A stretch of DNA of 64,000 nt from Isoperla grammatica. Its lineage: Eukaryota; Arthropoda; Insecta; Plecoptera; Perlodidae. The stretch spans positions 1 through 64,000 of the forward strand of contig CAMDTW010000610.1 in the NCBI GenBank assembly GCA_945910005.1, read 5' to 3'. Both the position numbers and the translations under genes were made by a program. Below are positions 11,511 to 25,395 of this stretch, one piece after another (position 1 is the first letter of the stretch; each line of letters begins with the position of its first letter). The notes beneath the pieces were generated by a model. It was not told the DNA's origin and did not search any database. It saw only the letters and a list, made by a program, of their open reading frames with translations.

Positions 11511-13313
11511 TTGAATAATAAGAATTATAGGCTGCATTCTTCAAGAGAATAATGAAAATGCATAAATTGAGTTTTTTCGTCGTTTTTGGTTAAAATATGC
11601 ATAAAATATAGAAATTGGCTGATTTTAGTCTATCTACCACAAACTTCCAGTTTTAAGAGGAATCTTGCATACGGCTGGGATTCCTAAGGGTTTCAACCAA
11701 AGTTGACAAATCGTTGTTTTAGAGCGTTTTTAGGCTCCAATAAGCACAATTTGTCCATTTCGTCACATTTCGATAACTACTTTAGAAGTTACACCAACCG
11801 TTGAAAAATAATAATGTTAGTGTGCATTCTGAAAGAGTATTATGAAAATGCATAAATTGAGTTTTTTTGGCGTTTTTGGTTTAAATATGCATAAAATATA
11901 GAAATTGGCTGATTTTAGTCTATCTACCACAAACTTCCAGTTTTAAGAGGAATCTTGCATACGGCTGGGATTCCTAAGGGTTTCAACCAAATTGCACAAA
12001 TCGTTGTTTTAGAGCGTTTCAGGCTCCAATAAGCACAATTTGTCCATTTCGTCACATTTCGATAACTTCTATAGAAATTACACCCTCCGTTGAAAAACAA
12101 GAATTATAGGCTGCATTCTTTAAGAGTATAATGAAAATGCATAAATTGAGTTTTTTCGTCGTTTTTGGTTAAAATATGGATAAAATATAGAAATTGGCTG
12201 ATTTCAGTCTATCTACCACAAACTTCCAGTTTTAAGAGGAATCTTGCATACGGCCGGGATTCCTAAGGGTTTCAACCAAAGTTGACAAATCGTTGTTTTA
12301 GAGCGTTTCAGGCTCCAATAAGCACAATTGGTCCATTTAGTCACGTTGCGATAACTTCTATAGAAGTTACACCCTCCGTTGAAAAATAAGAATTATAGGC
12401 TGCATTCTTCAAGAGTATAATGAAAATGCATAAATTGAGTTTTTTCGTCGTTTTTGGTTAAAATATGCATAAAAAATAGAAATTGGCTGATTTCAGTCTA
12501 TCTACCACAAACTTCCAGTTATAAGAGGAATCTTGCATACGGACGGGATTCCTAAGGGTTTCAACCAAAGTTGACAAATCGTTGTTTTAGAGCGTTTCAG
12601 GCTCCAATAAGCACAATTTGTCCATTTCGTCACATTTTGATAACTTCTATAGAAGTTACACCCTCCGTTGAAAAATAAGAATTATAGGCTGCATTCTTCA
12701 AGAGTATAATGAAAATGCATAAATTGAGTTTTTTCGTCGTTTTTGGTTAAAATATGCATAAAATATAGAAATTGGCTGATTTCAGTCTATCTACCACAAA
12801 CTTCCAGTTTTATGAGGAATCTTGCATACGGCTGGGATTCCTAAGGGTTTCAACCAAAGTTGACAAATCGTTGTTTTAGAGCGTTTCAGGCTCCAATAAG
12901 CACAATTTGTCCATTTCGTCACATTTCGATAACTACTTTAGAAGTTACACCAACCGTTGAAAAATAATAATGTAAGTGTGCTTTCTGAAGGAGTATTATG
13001 AAAATGCATAAATTGAGTTTTTTGGTCGTTTTTGGTTAAAATATGCATAAAATATAGAAATTGGCTGATTTTAGTCTATCTACCACAAACTTCCAGTTTT
13101 AAGAAGAATCTTGCATACGGCCGGGATTCCTAAGGGTTTCAACCAAAGTTGACAAACCGAAATTTTAGAGCGTTTCAGGCTCCAATAAGCACAATTTGTC
13201 CATTTCGTCACATTTCGATAACTTCTATAGAAATTACACCCTCAGTGGAAAAAGAAGAATTATAGGTTGCATTCTTCAAGAGTATAATGAAAATGCATAA
13301 ATTGAGTTTTTTG
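11511..13313. repeat. Mosaic string H-I-(J-like)-T-O-P
   Basis: Monomers start near 11561, 11850, 12139, 12428, 12717 and 13006. The I monomer has a gaaaaacaag ending not usual for I. The 12139 monomer joins a J-like start (atggataaaa) to a ggccggg middle and an attggtcc end normally found in R. The T monomer carries ggacggg, which returns in the cassettes of 46-58 kb. The mixed marks indicate several exchange events. Confidence 0.65.
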
Positions 13314-16300
13314 GTCGTTTTTGGTTAAAATATGCATAAAAAATAGAAATTGGCTGATTTCAGTCTATCTACCACAAACTTCGAGTTTTAAGAGGAATCT
13401 TGCATACAGCTGGGATTCCTAAGTGTTTCAACCAAAGTTGACAAATCGTTGTTTTAGAGCGTTTCAGGCTCCAATAAGCACAATTTGTCCATTTCGTCAC
13501 ATTTCGATTACTTCTATAGAAGTTACAACCTCCGTTGAAAAATAAGAATTATAGGCTGCATTCTTCAAGAGTATAATGAGAATGCATAAATTGAGTTTTT
13601 TCGTCGTTTTTGGTTAAAATATGCATAAAATATAGGAATTGGCTGATTTAAGTCTATCTACCACAAACTTCCAGTTTTAAGAGGAATCTTGCATACGGCC
13701 GGGATTCCTTAGGGTTTCAACCAAAGTTTACAAATCGTTGTTTTAGAGCGTTTCAGGCTCCAATAAGCACAATTTGTCCATTTCGTCACATTTCGATAAC
13801 TTCTATAGAAGTTACACCCTCCGTTGAAAAATAAGAATTATAGGCTGCATTCTTCAAGAGTATAATGAAAATGCATAAATTGAGTTTTTTCGTCGTTTTT
13901 GGTTAAAATAAGCATAAAATATAGAAATTTGCTGATTTTAGTCTATCTACCACAAACTTCCAGTTTTAAGAGGAATCTTGCATACGGCTGGGATTCCTAA
14001 GGGTTTCAACCAAAGTTGACAAATCGTTGTTTTAGAGCGTTTCAGGCTCTAATAAGCACAATTGGTCCATTTAGTCACGTTTCGATAACTGCTTTAGAAG
14101 TTACACCAACCGTTAAAAAATAATAATGTTAGTGTGCATTCTGAAAGAGTATTATGAAAATGCATAAATTGAGTTTTTTGGTCGTTTTTGGTTAAAATAT
14201 GCATAAAATATAAAAAATGGCTGATTTTAGTCTATCTACCACAAACTTCCAGTTTTAAGAGGAATCTTGCATACGGCCGGGATTCCTAAGGGTTTCAACC
14301 AAAGTTGACAAATCGTTGTTTTAGAGCGTTTTAGGCTCCAATAAGCAGAATTTGTCCATTTCGTCACATTTCGATAACTTCTATAGAAGTTACACCCTCC
14401 GTTGAAAAATAAGAATTATAGGCTGCATTCTTCAAGAGAATAATGAAAATGCCAAAAATTGAGTTTTTTCGTCGTTTTTGGTTAAAATATGCATAAAATA
14501 TAGAAATTGGCTGATTTTAGTCTATCTACCTCAAACTTCCAGTTTTAAGAGGAATCTTGCATACGGCTGGGATTCCTTAGGGTTTCAACCAAATTGCACA
14601 AATCGTTGTTTTAGAGCGTTTTAGGCTCCATTGAGCACAATTTTTCCATTTCGTCACATTTCGATAACTTCTATAGAAGTCACACCCTCCGTCGAAAAAT
14701 AAGAATTATAGGTTGCATTCTTCAAGAGTATAATGAAAATGCATAAATTGAGTTTTTTCGTCGTTTTTGGTTAAAATATGCATAAAAAATAGAAATTGGC
14801 TGATTTCAGTCCATCTACCACAAACTTCCAGTTTTAAGAGGAATCTTGCATACGGCCGGGATTCCTAAGGGTTTCAACCAAAGTTGACAAATCGTTGTTT
14901 TAGAGCGTTTCAGGCTCCAATAAGCACAATTTGTCCATTTCGTCACATTTCGATAACTTCTATAGAAGTTACACGCTCCGTCGAAAAATAAGAATTATAG
15001 GTTGCATTCTTCAAGAGTATAATGAAAATGCAGAAATTGAGTTTTTTCGTCGTTTTTGGTTAAAATATGCATACAAAATAGAAATTGGCTGATTTCAGTC
15101 TATCTACCACAAACTTCCAGTTTTAAGAGGAATCTTGCATACGGCCGGGATTCCTAAGGGTTTCAACCAAAGTTGACAAATCGTTGTTTTAGAGCGTTTC
15201 AGGCTCCAATAAGCACAATTTGTCCATTTCGTCACATTTCGATAACTTCTATAGAAGTTACACCCTCCGTTGAAAAATAAGAATTATATTTTGCATTCTT
15301 CAAGAGTATTATGAAAATGCATAAATTGAGTTTTTTGGTCGTTTTTGGTTAAAATATGGATAAAATATAGAAATTGGCTGATTTCAGTCTATCTACCACA
15401 AACTACGAGTTTTAAGAGGAATTTTGCATACAGCTGGGATTCCTAAGTGTTTCAACCAAAGTTGACAAATCGTTGTTTTAGAGCGTTTCAGGCTCCAATA
15501 AGCACAATTTGTCCATTTCGTCACATTTCGATTACTTCTATAGAAGTTACAACCTCCGTTGAAAAATAAGAATTATAGGCTGCATTCTTCAAGAGTATAA
15601 TGAAAATGCATAAATTGAGTTTTTTCGTCGTTTTTGGTTAAAATATGCATAAAATATAGGAATTGGCTGATTTAAGTCTATCTGACACAAACTTCCAGTT
15701 TTAAGAGGAATCTTGCATACGGCTGGGATTCCTAAGGGTTTCAACCAAATTGCACAAATCGTTGTTTTAGTGCGTTTCAGGCTCCATAAGCACAATTTGT
15801 CCATTTCGTCACATTTCGATAACTTCTATAGAAGTTACACCCTCCGTCGAAAAATAAGAATTATACGTTGCATTCTTCAAGAGTATAATGAAAATGCATA
15901 AATTGAGTTTTTTCGTAGTTTTTGGTTTAAATATGCATAAAAAATAGAAATTGGCTGATTTCAGTCTATCTACCACAAACTTCCAGTTTTAAGAGGAATC
16001 TTGCATACGGCCGGGATTCCTAAGGGTTTCAACCAAAGTTGACAAATCGTTGTTTTAGAGCGTTTCAGGCTCCAATAAGCACAATTTGTCCATTTCGTCA
16101 CATTTCGATAACTTCTATAGAAGTCACACCCTCCGTCGAAAAATAAGAATTATAGGTTGCATTCTTCAAGAGTATAATGAAAATGCATAAATTGAGTTTT
16201 TTCGTCGTTTTTGGTTAAAATATGCATAAAAAATAGAAATTGGCTGATTTCAGTCCATCTACCACAAACTTCCAGTTTTAAGAGGAATCTTGCATACGGC

Positions 16301-18226
16301 CGGGATTCCTAAGGGTTTCAACCAAAGTTGACAAATCGTTGTTTTAGAGCGTTTCAGGCTCCAATAAGCACAATTTGTCCATTTCGTCACATTTCGATAA
16401 CTTCTACAGAAGTTACACCCTCCGTCGAAAAATAAGAATTAAAGGTTGCATTCTTCAAGAGTATAATGAAAATGCATAAATTGAGTTTTTTCGTCGTTTT
16501 TGGTTAAAATATGCATACAAAATAGAAATTGGCTGATTTCAGTCTATCTACCACAAACTTCCAGTTTTAAGAGGAATCTTGCATACGGCCGTATTCCTAA
16601 GGGTTTCAACCAAAGTTGACAAATCGTTGTTTTAGAGCGTTTCAGGCTCCAATTAGCACAATTTGTCCATTTCGTCACATTTCGATAACTTCTATAGAAG
16701 TTACACCCTCCGTTGAAAAATAAGAATTATATTTTGCATTCTTCAAGAGTATTATGAAAATGCATAAATTGAGTTTTTTGGTCGTTTTTGGTTAAAATAT
16801 GCATAAAATATAGAAATTGGCTGATTTCAGTCTATCTACCACAAACTTCCAGTTTTATGAGGAATCTTGCATACGGCTGGGATTCCTAAGGGTTTCAACC
16901 AAAGTTGACAAATCGTTGTTTTAGAGCGTTTCAGGCTCCAATAAGCACAATTTGTCCATTTCGTCACATTTCGATAACTACTTTAGAAGTTACACCAACC
17001 GTTGAAAAATAATAATGTAAGTGTGCATTCTGAAGGAGTATTATGAAAATGCATAAATTGAGTTTTTTGGTCGTTTTTGGTTAAAATATGCATAAAATAT
17101 AGAAATTGGCTGATTTTAGTCTATCTACCACAAACTTCCAGTTTTAAGAAGAATCTTGCATACGGCCGGGATTCCTAAGGGTTTCAACCAAAGTTGACAA
17201 ACCGAAATTTTAGAGCGTTTCAGGCTCCAATAAGCACAATTTGTCCATTTCGTCACATTTCGATAACTTCTATAGAAATTACACCCTCAGTGGAAAAAGA
17301 AGAATTATAGGTTGCATTCTTCAAGAGTATAATGAAAATGCATAAATTGAGTTTTTTCGTCGTTTTTGGTTAAAATATGCATAAAATATAGGAATTGGCT
17401 GATTTAAGTCTATCTACCACAAACTTCCAGTTTTAAGAGGAATCTTGCATACGGCCGGGATTCCTTAGGGTTTCAACCAAAGTTTACAAATCGTTGTTTT
17501 AGAGCGTTTCAGGCTCCAATAAGCACAATTTGTCCATTTCGTCACATTTCGATAACTTCTATAGAAGTTACACCCTCCGTTGAAAAATAAGAATTATAGG
17601 CTGCATTCTTCAAGAGTATAATGAAAATGCATAAATTGAGTTTTTTCGTCGTTTTTGGTTAAAATATGCATAAAATATAGAAATTTGCTGATTTTAGTCT
17701 ATCTACCACAAACTTCCAGTTTTAAGAGGAATCTTGCATACGGCTGGGATTCCTAAGGGTTTCAACCAAAGTTGACAAATCGTTGTTTTAGAGCGTTTCA
17801 GGCTCTAATAAGCACAATTGGTCCATTTAGTCACGTTTCGATAACTACTTTAGAAGTTACACCAACCGTTGAAAAATAATAATGTTAGTGTGCATTCTGA
17901 AAGAGTATTATGAAAATGCATAAATTGAGTTTTTTGGTCGTTTTTGGTTAAAATATGCATAAAATATAGAAATTGGCTGATTTTAGTCTATCTACCACAA
18001 ACTTCCAGTTTTAAGAGGAATCTTGCATACGGCCGGGATTCCTAAGGGTTTCAACCAAAGTTGACAAATCGTTGTTTTAGAGCGTTTTAGGCTCCAATAA
18101 GCAGAATTTGTCCATTTCGTCACATTTCGATAACTTCTATAGAAGTTACACCCTCCGTTGAAAAATAAGAATTATAGGCTGCATTCTTCAAGAGAATAAT
18201 GAAAATGCCAAAAATTGAGTTTTTTC
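13314..18226. repeat. 17-monomer higher-order unit, copy 1 (4,913 bp)
   Basis: The order is Q-F'-R-A-B-C-D-E-F-G-C-D-O-P-F'-R-A. The next 4.9 kb repeats this order. Exact landmark offsets of 4,913 bp: F' starts 13585 and 18498; the ccgtattcc variant at 16590 and 21503; the F monomers at 15609 and 20522. Distinctive shared marks are the F' hybrid (gatttaag start with ggccgggattcctt and agtttacaaatc), cgtagtttttgg in G, and the shortened ggccgtattcc of D. Confidence 0.8.
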
Positions 18227-21200
18227 GTCGTTTTTGGTTAAAATATGCATAAAAAATAGAAATTGGCTGATTTCAGTCTATCTACCACAAACTTCGAGTT
18301 TTAAGAGGAATCTTGCATACAGCTGGGATTCCTAAGTGTTTCAACCAAAGTTGACAAATCGTTGTTTTAGAGCGTTTCAGGCTCCAATAAGCACAATTTG
18401 TCCATTTCGTCACATTTCGATTACTTCTATAGAAGTTACAACCTCCGTTGAAAAATAAGAATTATAGGCTGCATTCTTCAAGAGTATAATGAGAATGCAT
18501 AAATTGAGTTTTTTCGTCGTTTTTGGTTAAAATATGCATAAAATATAGGAATTGGCTGATTTAAGTCTATCTACCACAAACTTCCAGTTTTAAGAGGAAT
18601 CTTGCATACGGCCGGGATTCCTTAGGGTTTCAACCAAAGTTTACAAATCGTTGTTTTAGAGCGTTTCAGGCTCCAATAAGCACAATTTGTCCATTTCGTC
18701 ACATTTCGATAACTTCTATAGAAGTTACACCCTCCGTTGAAAAATAAGAATTATAGGCTGCATTCTTCAAGAGTATAATGAAAATGCATAAATTGAGTTT
18801 TTTCGTCGTTTTTGGTTAAAATATGCATAAAATATAGAAATTTGCTGATTTTAGTCTATCTACCACAAACTTCCAGTTTTAAGAGGAATCTTGCATACGG
18901 CTGGGATTCCTAAGGGTTTCAACCAAAGTTGACAAATCGTTGTTTTAGAGCGTTTCAGGCTCTAATAAGCACAATTGGTCCATTTAGTCACGTTTCGATA
19001 ACTACTTTAGAAGTTACACCAACCGTTAAAAAATAATAATGTTAGTGTGCATTCTGAAAGAGTATTATGAAAATGCATAAATTGAGTTTTTTGGTCGTTT
19101 TTGGTTAAAATATGCATAAAATATAAAAAATGGCTGATTTTAGTCTATCTACCACAAACTTCCAGTTTTAAGAGGAATCTTGCATACGGCCGGGATTCCT
19201 AAGGGTTTCAACCAAAGTTGACAAATCGTTGTTTTAGAGCGTTTTAGGCTCCAATAAGCAGAATTTGTCCATTTCGTCACATTTCGATAACTTCTATAGA
19301 AGTTACACCCTCCGTTGAAAAATAAGAATTATAGGCTGCATTCTTCAAGAGAATAATGAAAATGCCAAAAATTGAGTTTTTTCGTCGTTTTTGGTTAAAA
19401 TATGCATAAAATATAGAAATTGGCTGATTTTAGTCTATCTACCTCAAACTTCCAGTTTTAAGGGGAATCTTGCATACGGCTGGGATTCCTAAGGGTTTCA
19501 ACCAAATTGCACAAATCGTTGTTTTAGAGCGTTTTAGGCTCCATTGAGCACAATTTTTCCATTTCGTCACATTTCGATAACTTCTATAGAAGTCACACCC
19601 TCCGTCGAAAAATAAGAATTATATTTTGCATTCTTCAAGAGTATAATGAAAATGCATAAATTGAGTTTTTTCGTCGTTTTTGGTTAAAATATGCATAAAA
19701 AATAGAAATTGGCTGATTTCAGTCCATCTACCACAAACTTCCAGTTTTAAGAGGAATCTTGCATACGGCCGGGATTCCTAAGGGTTTCAACCAAAGTTGA
19801 CAAATCGTTGGTTTAGAGCGTTTCAGGCTCCAATAAGCACAATTTGTCCATTTCGTCACATTTCGATAACTTCTATAGAAGTTACACGCTCCGTCGAAAA
19901 ATAAGAATTATAGGTTGCATTCTTCAAGAGTATAATGAAAATGCAGAAATTGAGTTTTTTCGTCGTTTTTGGTTAAAATATGCATACAAAATAGAAATTG
20001 GCTGATTTCAGTCTATCTACCACAAACTTCCAGTTTTAAGAGGAATCTTGCATACGGCCGGGATTCCTAAGGGTTTCAACCAAAGTTGACAAATCGTTGT
20101 TTTAGAGCGTTTCAGGCTCCAATTAGCACAATTTGTCCATTTCGTCACATTTCGATAACTTCTATAGAAGTTACACCCTCCGTTGAAAAATAAGAATTAT
20201 ATTTTGCATTCTTCAAGAGGATTATGAAAATGCATAAATTGAGTTTTTTGGTCGTTTTTGGTTAAAATATGGATAAAATATAGAAATTGGCTGATTTCAG
20301 TCTATCTACCACAAACTACGAGTTTTAAGAGGAATCTTGCATACAGCTGGGATTACTAAGTGTTTCAACCAAAGTTGACAAATCGTTGTTTTAGAGCGTT
20401 TCAGGCTCCAATAAGCACAATTTGTCCATTTCGTCACATTTCGATTACTTCTATAGAAGTTACAACCTCCGCTGAAAAATAAGAATTATAGGCTGCATTC
20501 TTCAAGAGTATAATGAAAATGCATAAATTGAGTTTTTTCGTCGTTTTTGGTTAAAATATGCATAAAATATAGGAATTGGCTGATTTAAGTCTATCTACCA
20601 CAAACTTCCAGTTTTAAGAGGAATCTTGCATACGGCTGGGATTCCTAAGGGTTTCAACCAAATTGCACAAATCGTTGTTTTAGAGCGTTTCAGGCTCCAT
20701 AAGCACAATTTGTCCATTTCGTCACATTTCGATAACTTCTATAGAAGTTACACCCTCCGTCGAAAAATAAGAATTATACGTTGCATTCTTCAAGAGTATA
20801 ATGAAAATGCATAAATTGAGTTTTTTCGTAGTTTTTGGTTTAAATATGCATAAAAAATAGAAATCTGCTGATTTCAGTCTATCTACCACAAACTTCCAGT
20901 TTTAAGAGGAATCTTGCATACGGCCGGGATTCCTAAGGGTTTCAACCAAAGTTGACAAATCGTTGTTTTAGAGCGTTTCAGGCTCCAATAAGCACAATTT
21001 GTCCATTTCGTCACATTTCGATAACTTCTATAGAAGTCACACCCTCCGTCGAAAAATAAGAATTATAGGTTGCATTCTTCAAGAGTATAATGAAAATGCA
21101 TAAATTGAGTTTTTTCGTCGTTTTTGGTTAAAATATGCATAAAAAATAGAAATTGGCTGATTTCAGTCCATCTACCACAAACTTCCAGTTTTAAGAGGAA

Positions 21201-23139
21201 TCTTGCATACGGCCGGGATTCCTAAGGGTTTCAACCAAAGTTGACAAATCGTTGTTTTAGAGCGTTTCAGGCTCCAATAAGCACAATTTGTCCATTTCGT
21301 CACATTTCGATAACTTCTATAGAAGTTACACCCTCCGTCGAAAAATAAGAATTATAGGTTGCATTCTTCAAGAGTATAATGAAAATGCATAAATTGAGTT
21401 TTTTCGTCGTTTTTGGTTAAAATATGCATACAAAATAGAAATTGGCTGATTTCAGTCTATCTACCACAAACTTCCAGTTTTAAGAGGAATCTTGCATACG
21501 GCCGTATTCCTAAGGGTTTCAACCAAAGTTGACAAATCGTTGTTTTAGAGCGTTTCAGGCTCCAATTAGCACAATTTGTCCATTTCGTCACATTTCGATA
21601 ACTTCTATAGAAGTTACACCCTCCGTTGAAAAATAAGAATTATATTTTGCATTCTTCAAGAGTATTATGAAAATGCATAAATTGAGTTTTTTGGTCGTTT
21701 TTGGTTAAAATATGCATAAAATATAGAAATTGGCTGATTCAGTCTATCTACCACAAACTTCCAGTTTTATGAGGAATCTTGCATACGGCTGGGATTCCTA
21801 AGGGTTTCAACCAAAGTTGACAAATCGTTGTTTTAGAGCGTTTCAGGCTCCAATAAGCACAATTTGTCCATTTCGTCACATTTCGATAACTACTTTAGAA
21901 GTTACACCAACCGTTGAAAAATAATAATGTAAGTGTGCATTCTGAAGGAGTATTATGAAAATGCATAAATTGAGTTTTTTGGTCGTTTTTGGTTAAAATA
22001 TGCATAAAATATAGAAATTGGCTGATTTTAGTCTATCTACCACAAACTTCCAGTTTTAAGAAGAATCTTGCATACGGCCGGGATTCCTAAGGGTTTCAAC
22101 CAAAGTTGACAAACCGAAATTTTAGAGCGTTTCAGGCTCCAATAAGCACAATTTGTCCATTTCGTCCCATTTCGATAACTTCTATAGAAATTACACCCTC
22201 AGTGGAAAAAGAAGAATTATAGGTTGCATTCTTCAAGAGTATAATGAAAATGCATAAATTGAGTTTTTTCGTCGTTTTTGGTTAAAATATGCATAAAATA
22301 TAGGAATTGGCTGATTTAAGTCTATCTACCACAAACTTCCAGTTTTAAGAGGAATCTTGCATACGGCCGGGATTCCTTAGGGTTTCAACCAAAGTTTACA
22401 AATCGTTGTTTTAGAGCGTTTCAGGCTCCAATAAGCACAATTTGTCCATTTCGTCACATTTCGATAACTTCTATAGAAGTTACACCCTCCGTTGAAAAAT
22501 AAGAATTATAGGCTGCATTCTTCAAGAGTATAATGAAAATGCATAAATTGAGTTTTTTCGTCGTTTTTGGTTAAAATATGCATAAAATATAGAAATTTGC
22601 TGATTTTAGTCTATCTACCACAAACTTCCAGTTTTAAGAGGAATCTTGCATACGGCTGGGATTCCTAAGGGTTTCAACCAAAGTTGACAAATCGTTGTTT
22701 TAGAGCGTTTCAGGCTCTAATAAGCACAATTGGTCCATTTAGTAACGTTTCGATAACTACTTTAGAAGTTACACCAACCGTTGAAAAATAATAATGTTAG
22801 TGTGCATTCTGAAAGAGTATTATGAAAATGCATAAATTGAGTTTTTTGGTCGTTTTTGGTTACAATATGCATAAAATATAGAAATTGGCTGATTTTAGTC
22901 TATCTACCACAAACTTCCAGTTTTAAGAGGAATCTTGCATACGGCCGGGATTCCTAAGGGTTTCAACCAAAGTTGACAAATCGTTGTTTTAGAGCGTTTT
23001 AGGCTCCAAAAAGCAGAATTTGTCCATTTCGTCACATTTCGATAACTTCTATAGAAGTTACACCCTCCGTTGAAAAATAAGAATTATAGGCTGCATTCTT
23101 CAAGAGAATAATGAAAATGCCAAAAATTGAGTTTTTTCG
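18227..23139. repeat. 17-monomer higher-order unit, copy 2 (4,913 bp)
   Basis: This directly follows copy 1 and repeats its type order. Differences by eye are scattered substitutions, for example near 19464 (aaggggaatc), 19810 (gttggtttag), 20354 (gattactaag) and 20472 (ccgctg), clearly more than in the 3,805-bp pair further on, so the duplication is older. The junction monomer at 18208 is a hybrid: it opens as B (ccaaaaattgag) and continues as Q (aaaaaatag, cttcgag, acagctggg). Confidence 0.8.
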
Positions 23140-25395
23140 TCGTTTTTGGTTAAAATATGCATAAAATATAGAAATTGGCTGATTTTAGTCTATCTACCTC
23201 AAACTTCCAGTTTTAAGAGGAATCTTGCATACGGCTGGGATTCCTAAGGGTTTCAACCAAATTGCACAAATCGTTGTTTTAGAGCGTTTTAGGCTCCATT
23301 AAGCACAATTTTTCCATTTCGTCACATTTCGATAACTTCTATAGAAGTCACACCCTCCGTCGAAAAATAAGAATTATAGGTTGCATTCTTCAAGAGTATA
23401 ATGAAAATGCATAAATTGAGTTTTTACGTCGTTTTTGGTTAAAATATGCATAAAAAATAGAAATTGGCTGATTTCAGTCCATCTACCACAAACTTCCAGT
23501 TTTAAGAGGAATCTTGCATACGGCCGGGATTCCTAAGGGTTTCAACCAAAGTTGACAAATCGTTGTTTTAGAGCGTTTCAGGCTCCAATAAGCACAATTT
23601 GTCCATTTCGTCACATTTCGATAACTTCTATAGAAGTTACACCCTCAGTCGAAAAATAAGAATTATAGGTTGCATTCTTCAAGAGTATAATGAAAATGCA
23701 GAAATTTAGTTTTTTCGTCGTTTTTGGTTAAAATATGCATACAAAATAGAAATTGGCTGATTTCAGTCTATCTACCACAAACTTCCAGTTTTAAGAGGAA
23801 TCTTGCATACGGCCGGGATTCCTAAGGGTTTCAACCAAAGTTGACAAATCGTTGTTTTAGAGCGTTTCAGGCTCCAATTAGCACAATTTGTCCATTTCGT
23901 CACATTTCGATAACTTCTATAGAAGTTACACCCTCCGTTGAAAAATAAGAATTATATTTTGCATTCTTCAAGAGTATTATGAAAATGCATAAATTGAGTT
24001 TTTTGGTCGTTTTTGGTTAAAATATGGATAAAATATAGAAATTAGCTGATTTCAGTCTATCTACCACAAACTACGAGTTTTAAGAGGAATCTTGCATACA
24101 GCTGGGATTCCTAAGTGTTTCAACCAAAGTTGACAAATCGTTGTTTTAGAGCGTTTCAGGCTCCAATAAGCACAATTTGTCCATTTCGTCACATTTCGAT
24201 TACTTCTATAGAAGTTACAACCTCCGTTGAAAAATAAGAATTATAGGCTGCATTCTTCAAGAGTATAATGAAAATGCATAAATTGAGTTTTTTCGTCGTT
24301 TTTGGTTAAAATATGCATAAAATATAGGAATTGGCTGATTTAAGTCTATCTACCACAAACTTCCAGTTTTAAGAGGAATCTTGCATACGGCTGGGATTCC
24401 TAAGGGTTTCAACCAAATTGCACAAATCGTTGTTTTAGAGCGTTTCAGGCTCCATAAGCACAATTTGTCCATTTCGTCACATTTCGATAACTTCTATAGA
24501 AGTTACACCCTCCGTCGAAAAATAAGAATTATACGTTGCATTCTTCAAGAGTATAATGAAAATGCATAAATTGAGTTTTTTCGTAGTTTTTGGTTTAAAT
24601 ATGCATAAAAAATAGAAATTGGCTGATTTCAGTCTATCTACCACAAACTTCCAGTTTTAAGAGGAATCTTGCATACGGCCGGGATTCCTAAGGGTTTCAA
24701 CCAAAGTTGACAAATCGTTGTTTTAGAGCGTTTCAGGCTCCAATAAGCACAATTTGTCCATTTCGTCACATTTCGATAACTTCTATAGAAGTCACACCCT
24801 CCGTCGAAAAATAAGAATTATAGGTTGCATTCTTCAAGAGTATAATGAAAATGCATAAATTGAGTTTTTTCGTCGTTTTTGGTTAAAATATGCATAAAAA
24901 ATAGAAATTGGCTGATTTCAGTCCATCTACCACAAACTTCCAGTTTTAAGAGGAATCTTGCATACGGCCGGGATTCCTAAGGGTTTCAACCAAAGTTGAC
25001 AAATCGTTGTTTTAGAGCGTTTCAGGCTCCAATAAGCACAATTTGTCCATTTCGTCACATTTCGATAACTTCTATAGAAGTTACACCCTCCGTCGAAAAA
25101 TAAGAATTATAGGTTGCATTCTTCAAGAGTATAATGAAAATGCATAAATTGAGTTTTTTCGTCGTTTTTGGTTAAAATATGCATACAAAATAGAAATTGG
25201 CTGATTTCAGTCTATCTACCACAAACTTCCAGTTTTAAGAGGAATCTTGCATACGGCCGTATTCCTAAGGGTTTCAACCAAAGTTGACAAATCGTTGTTT
25301 TAGAGCGTTTCAGGCTCCAATTAGCACAATTTGTCCATTTCGTCACATTTCGATAACTTCTATAGAAATTACACCCTCCGTTGAAAAATAAGAAT
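22254..25395. repeat. 13-monomer-offset copy of about 18.5-21.64 kb
   Basis: The run F'-R-A-B-C-D-E-F-G-C-D repeats that of 18498-21640 at an offset of 3,755-3,756 bp. Landmarks are B at 19365 and 23120, F at 20522 and 24277, and ccgtattcc at 21503 and 25258. It starts inside copy 2 of the 17-monomer unit, so the same string now occurs three times between 13.6 and 25.4 kb. Downstream, copy 2 goes on to O while this copy goes on to E. Confidence 0.7.
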
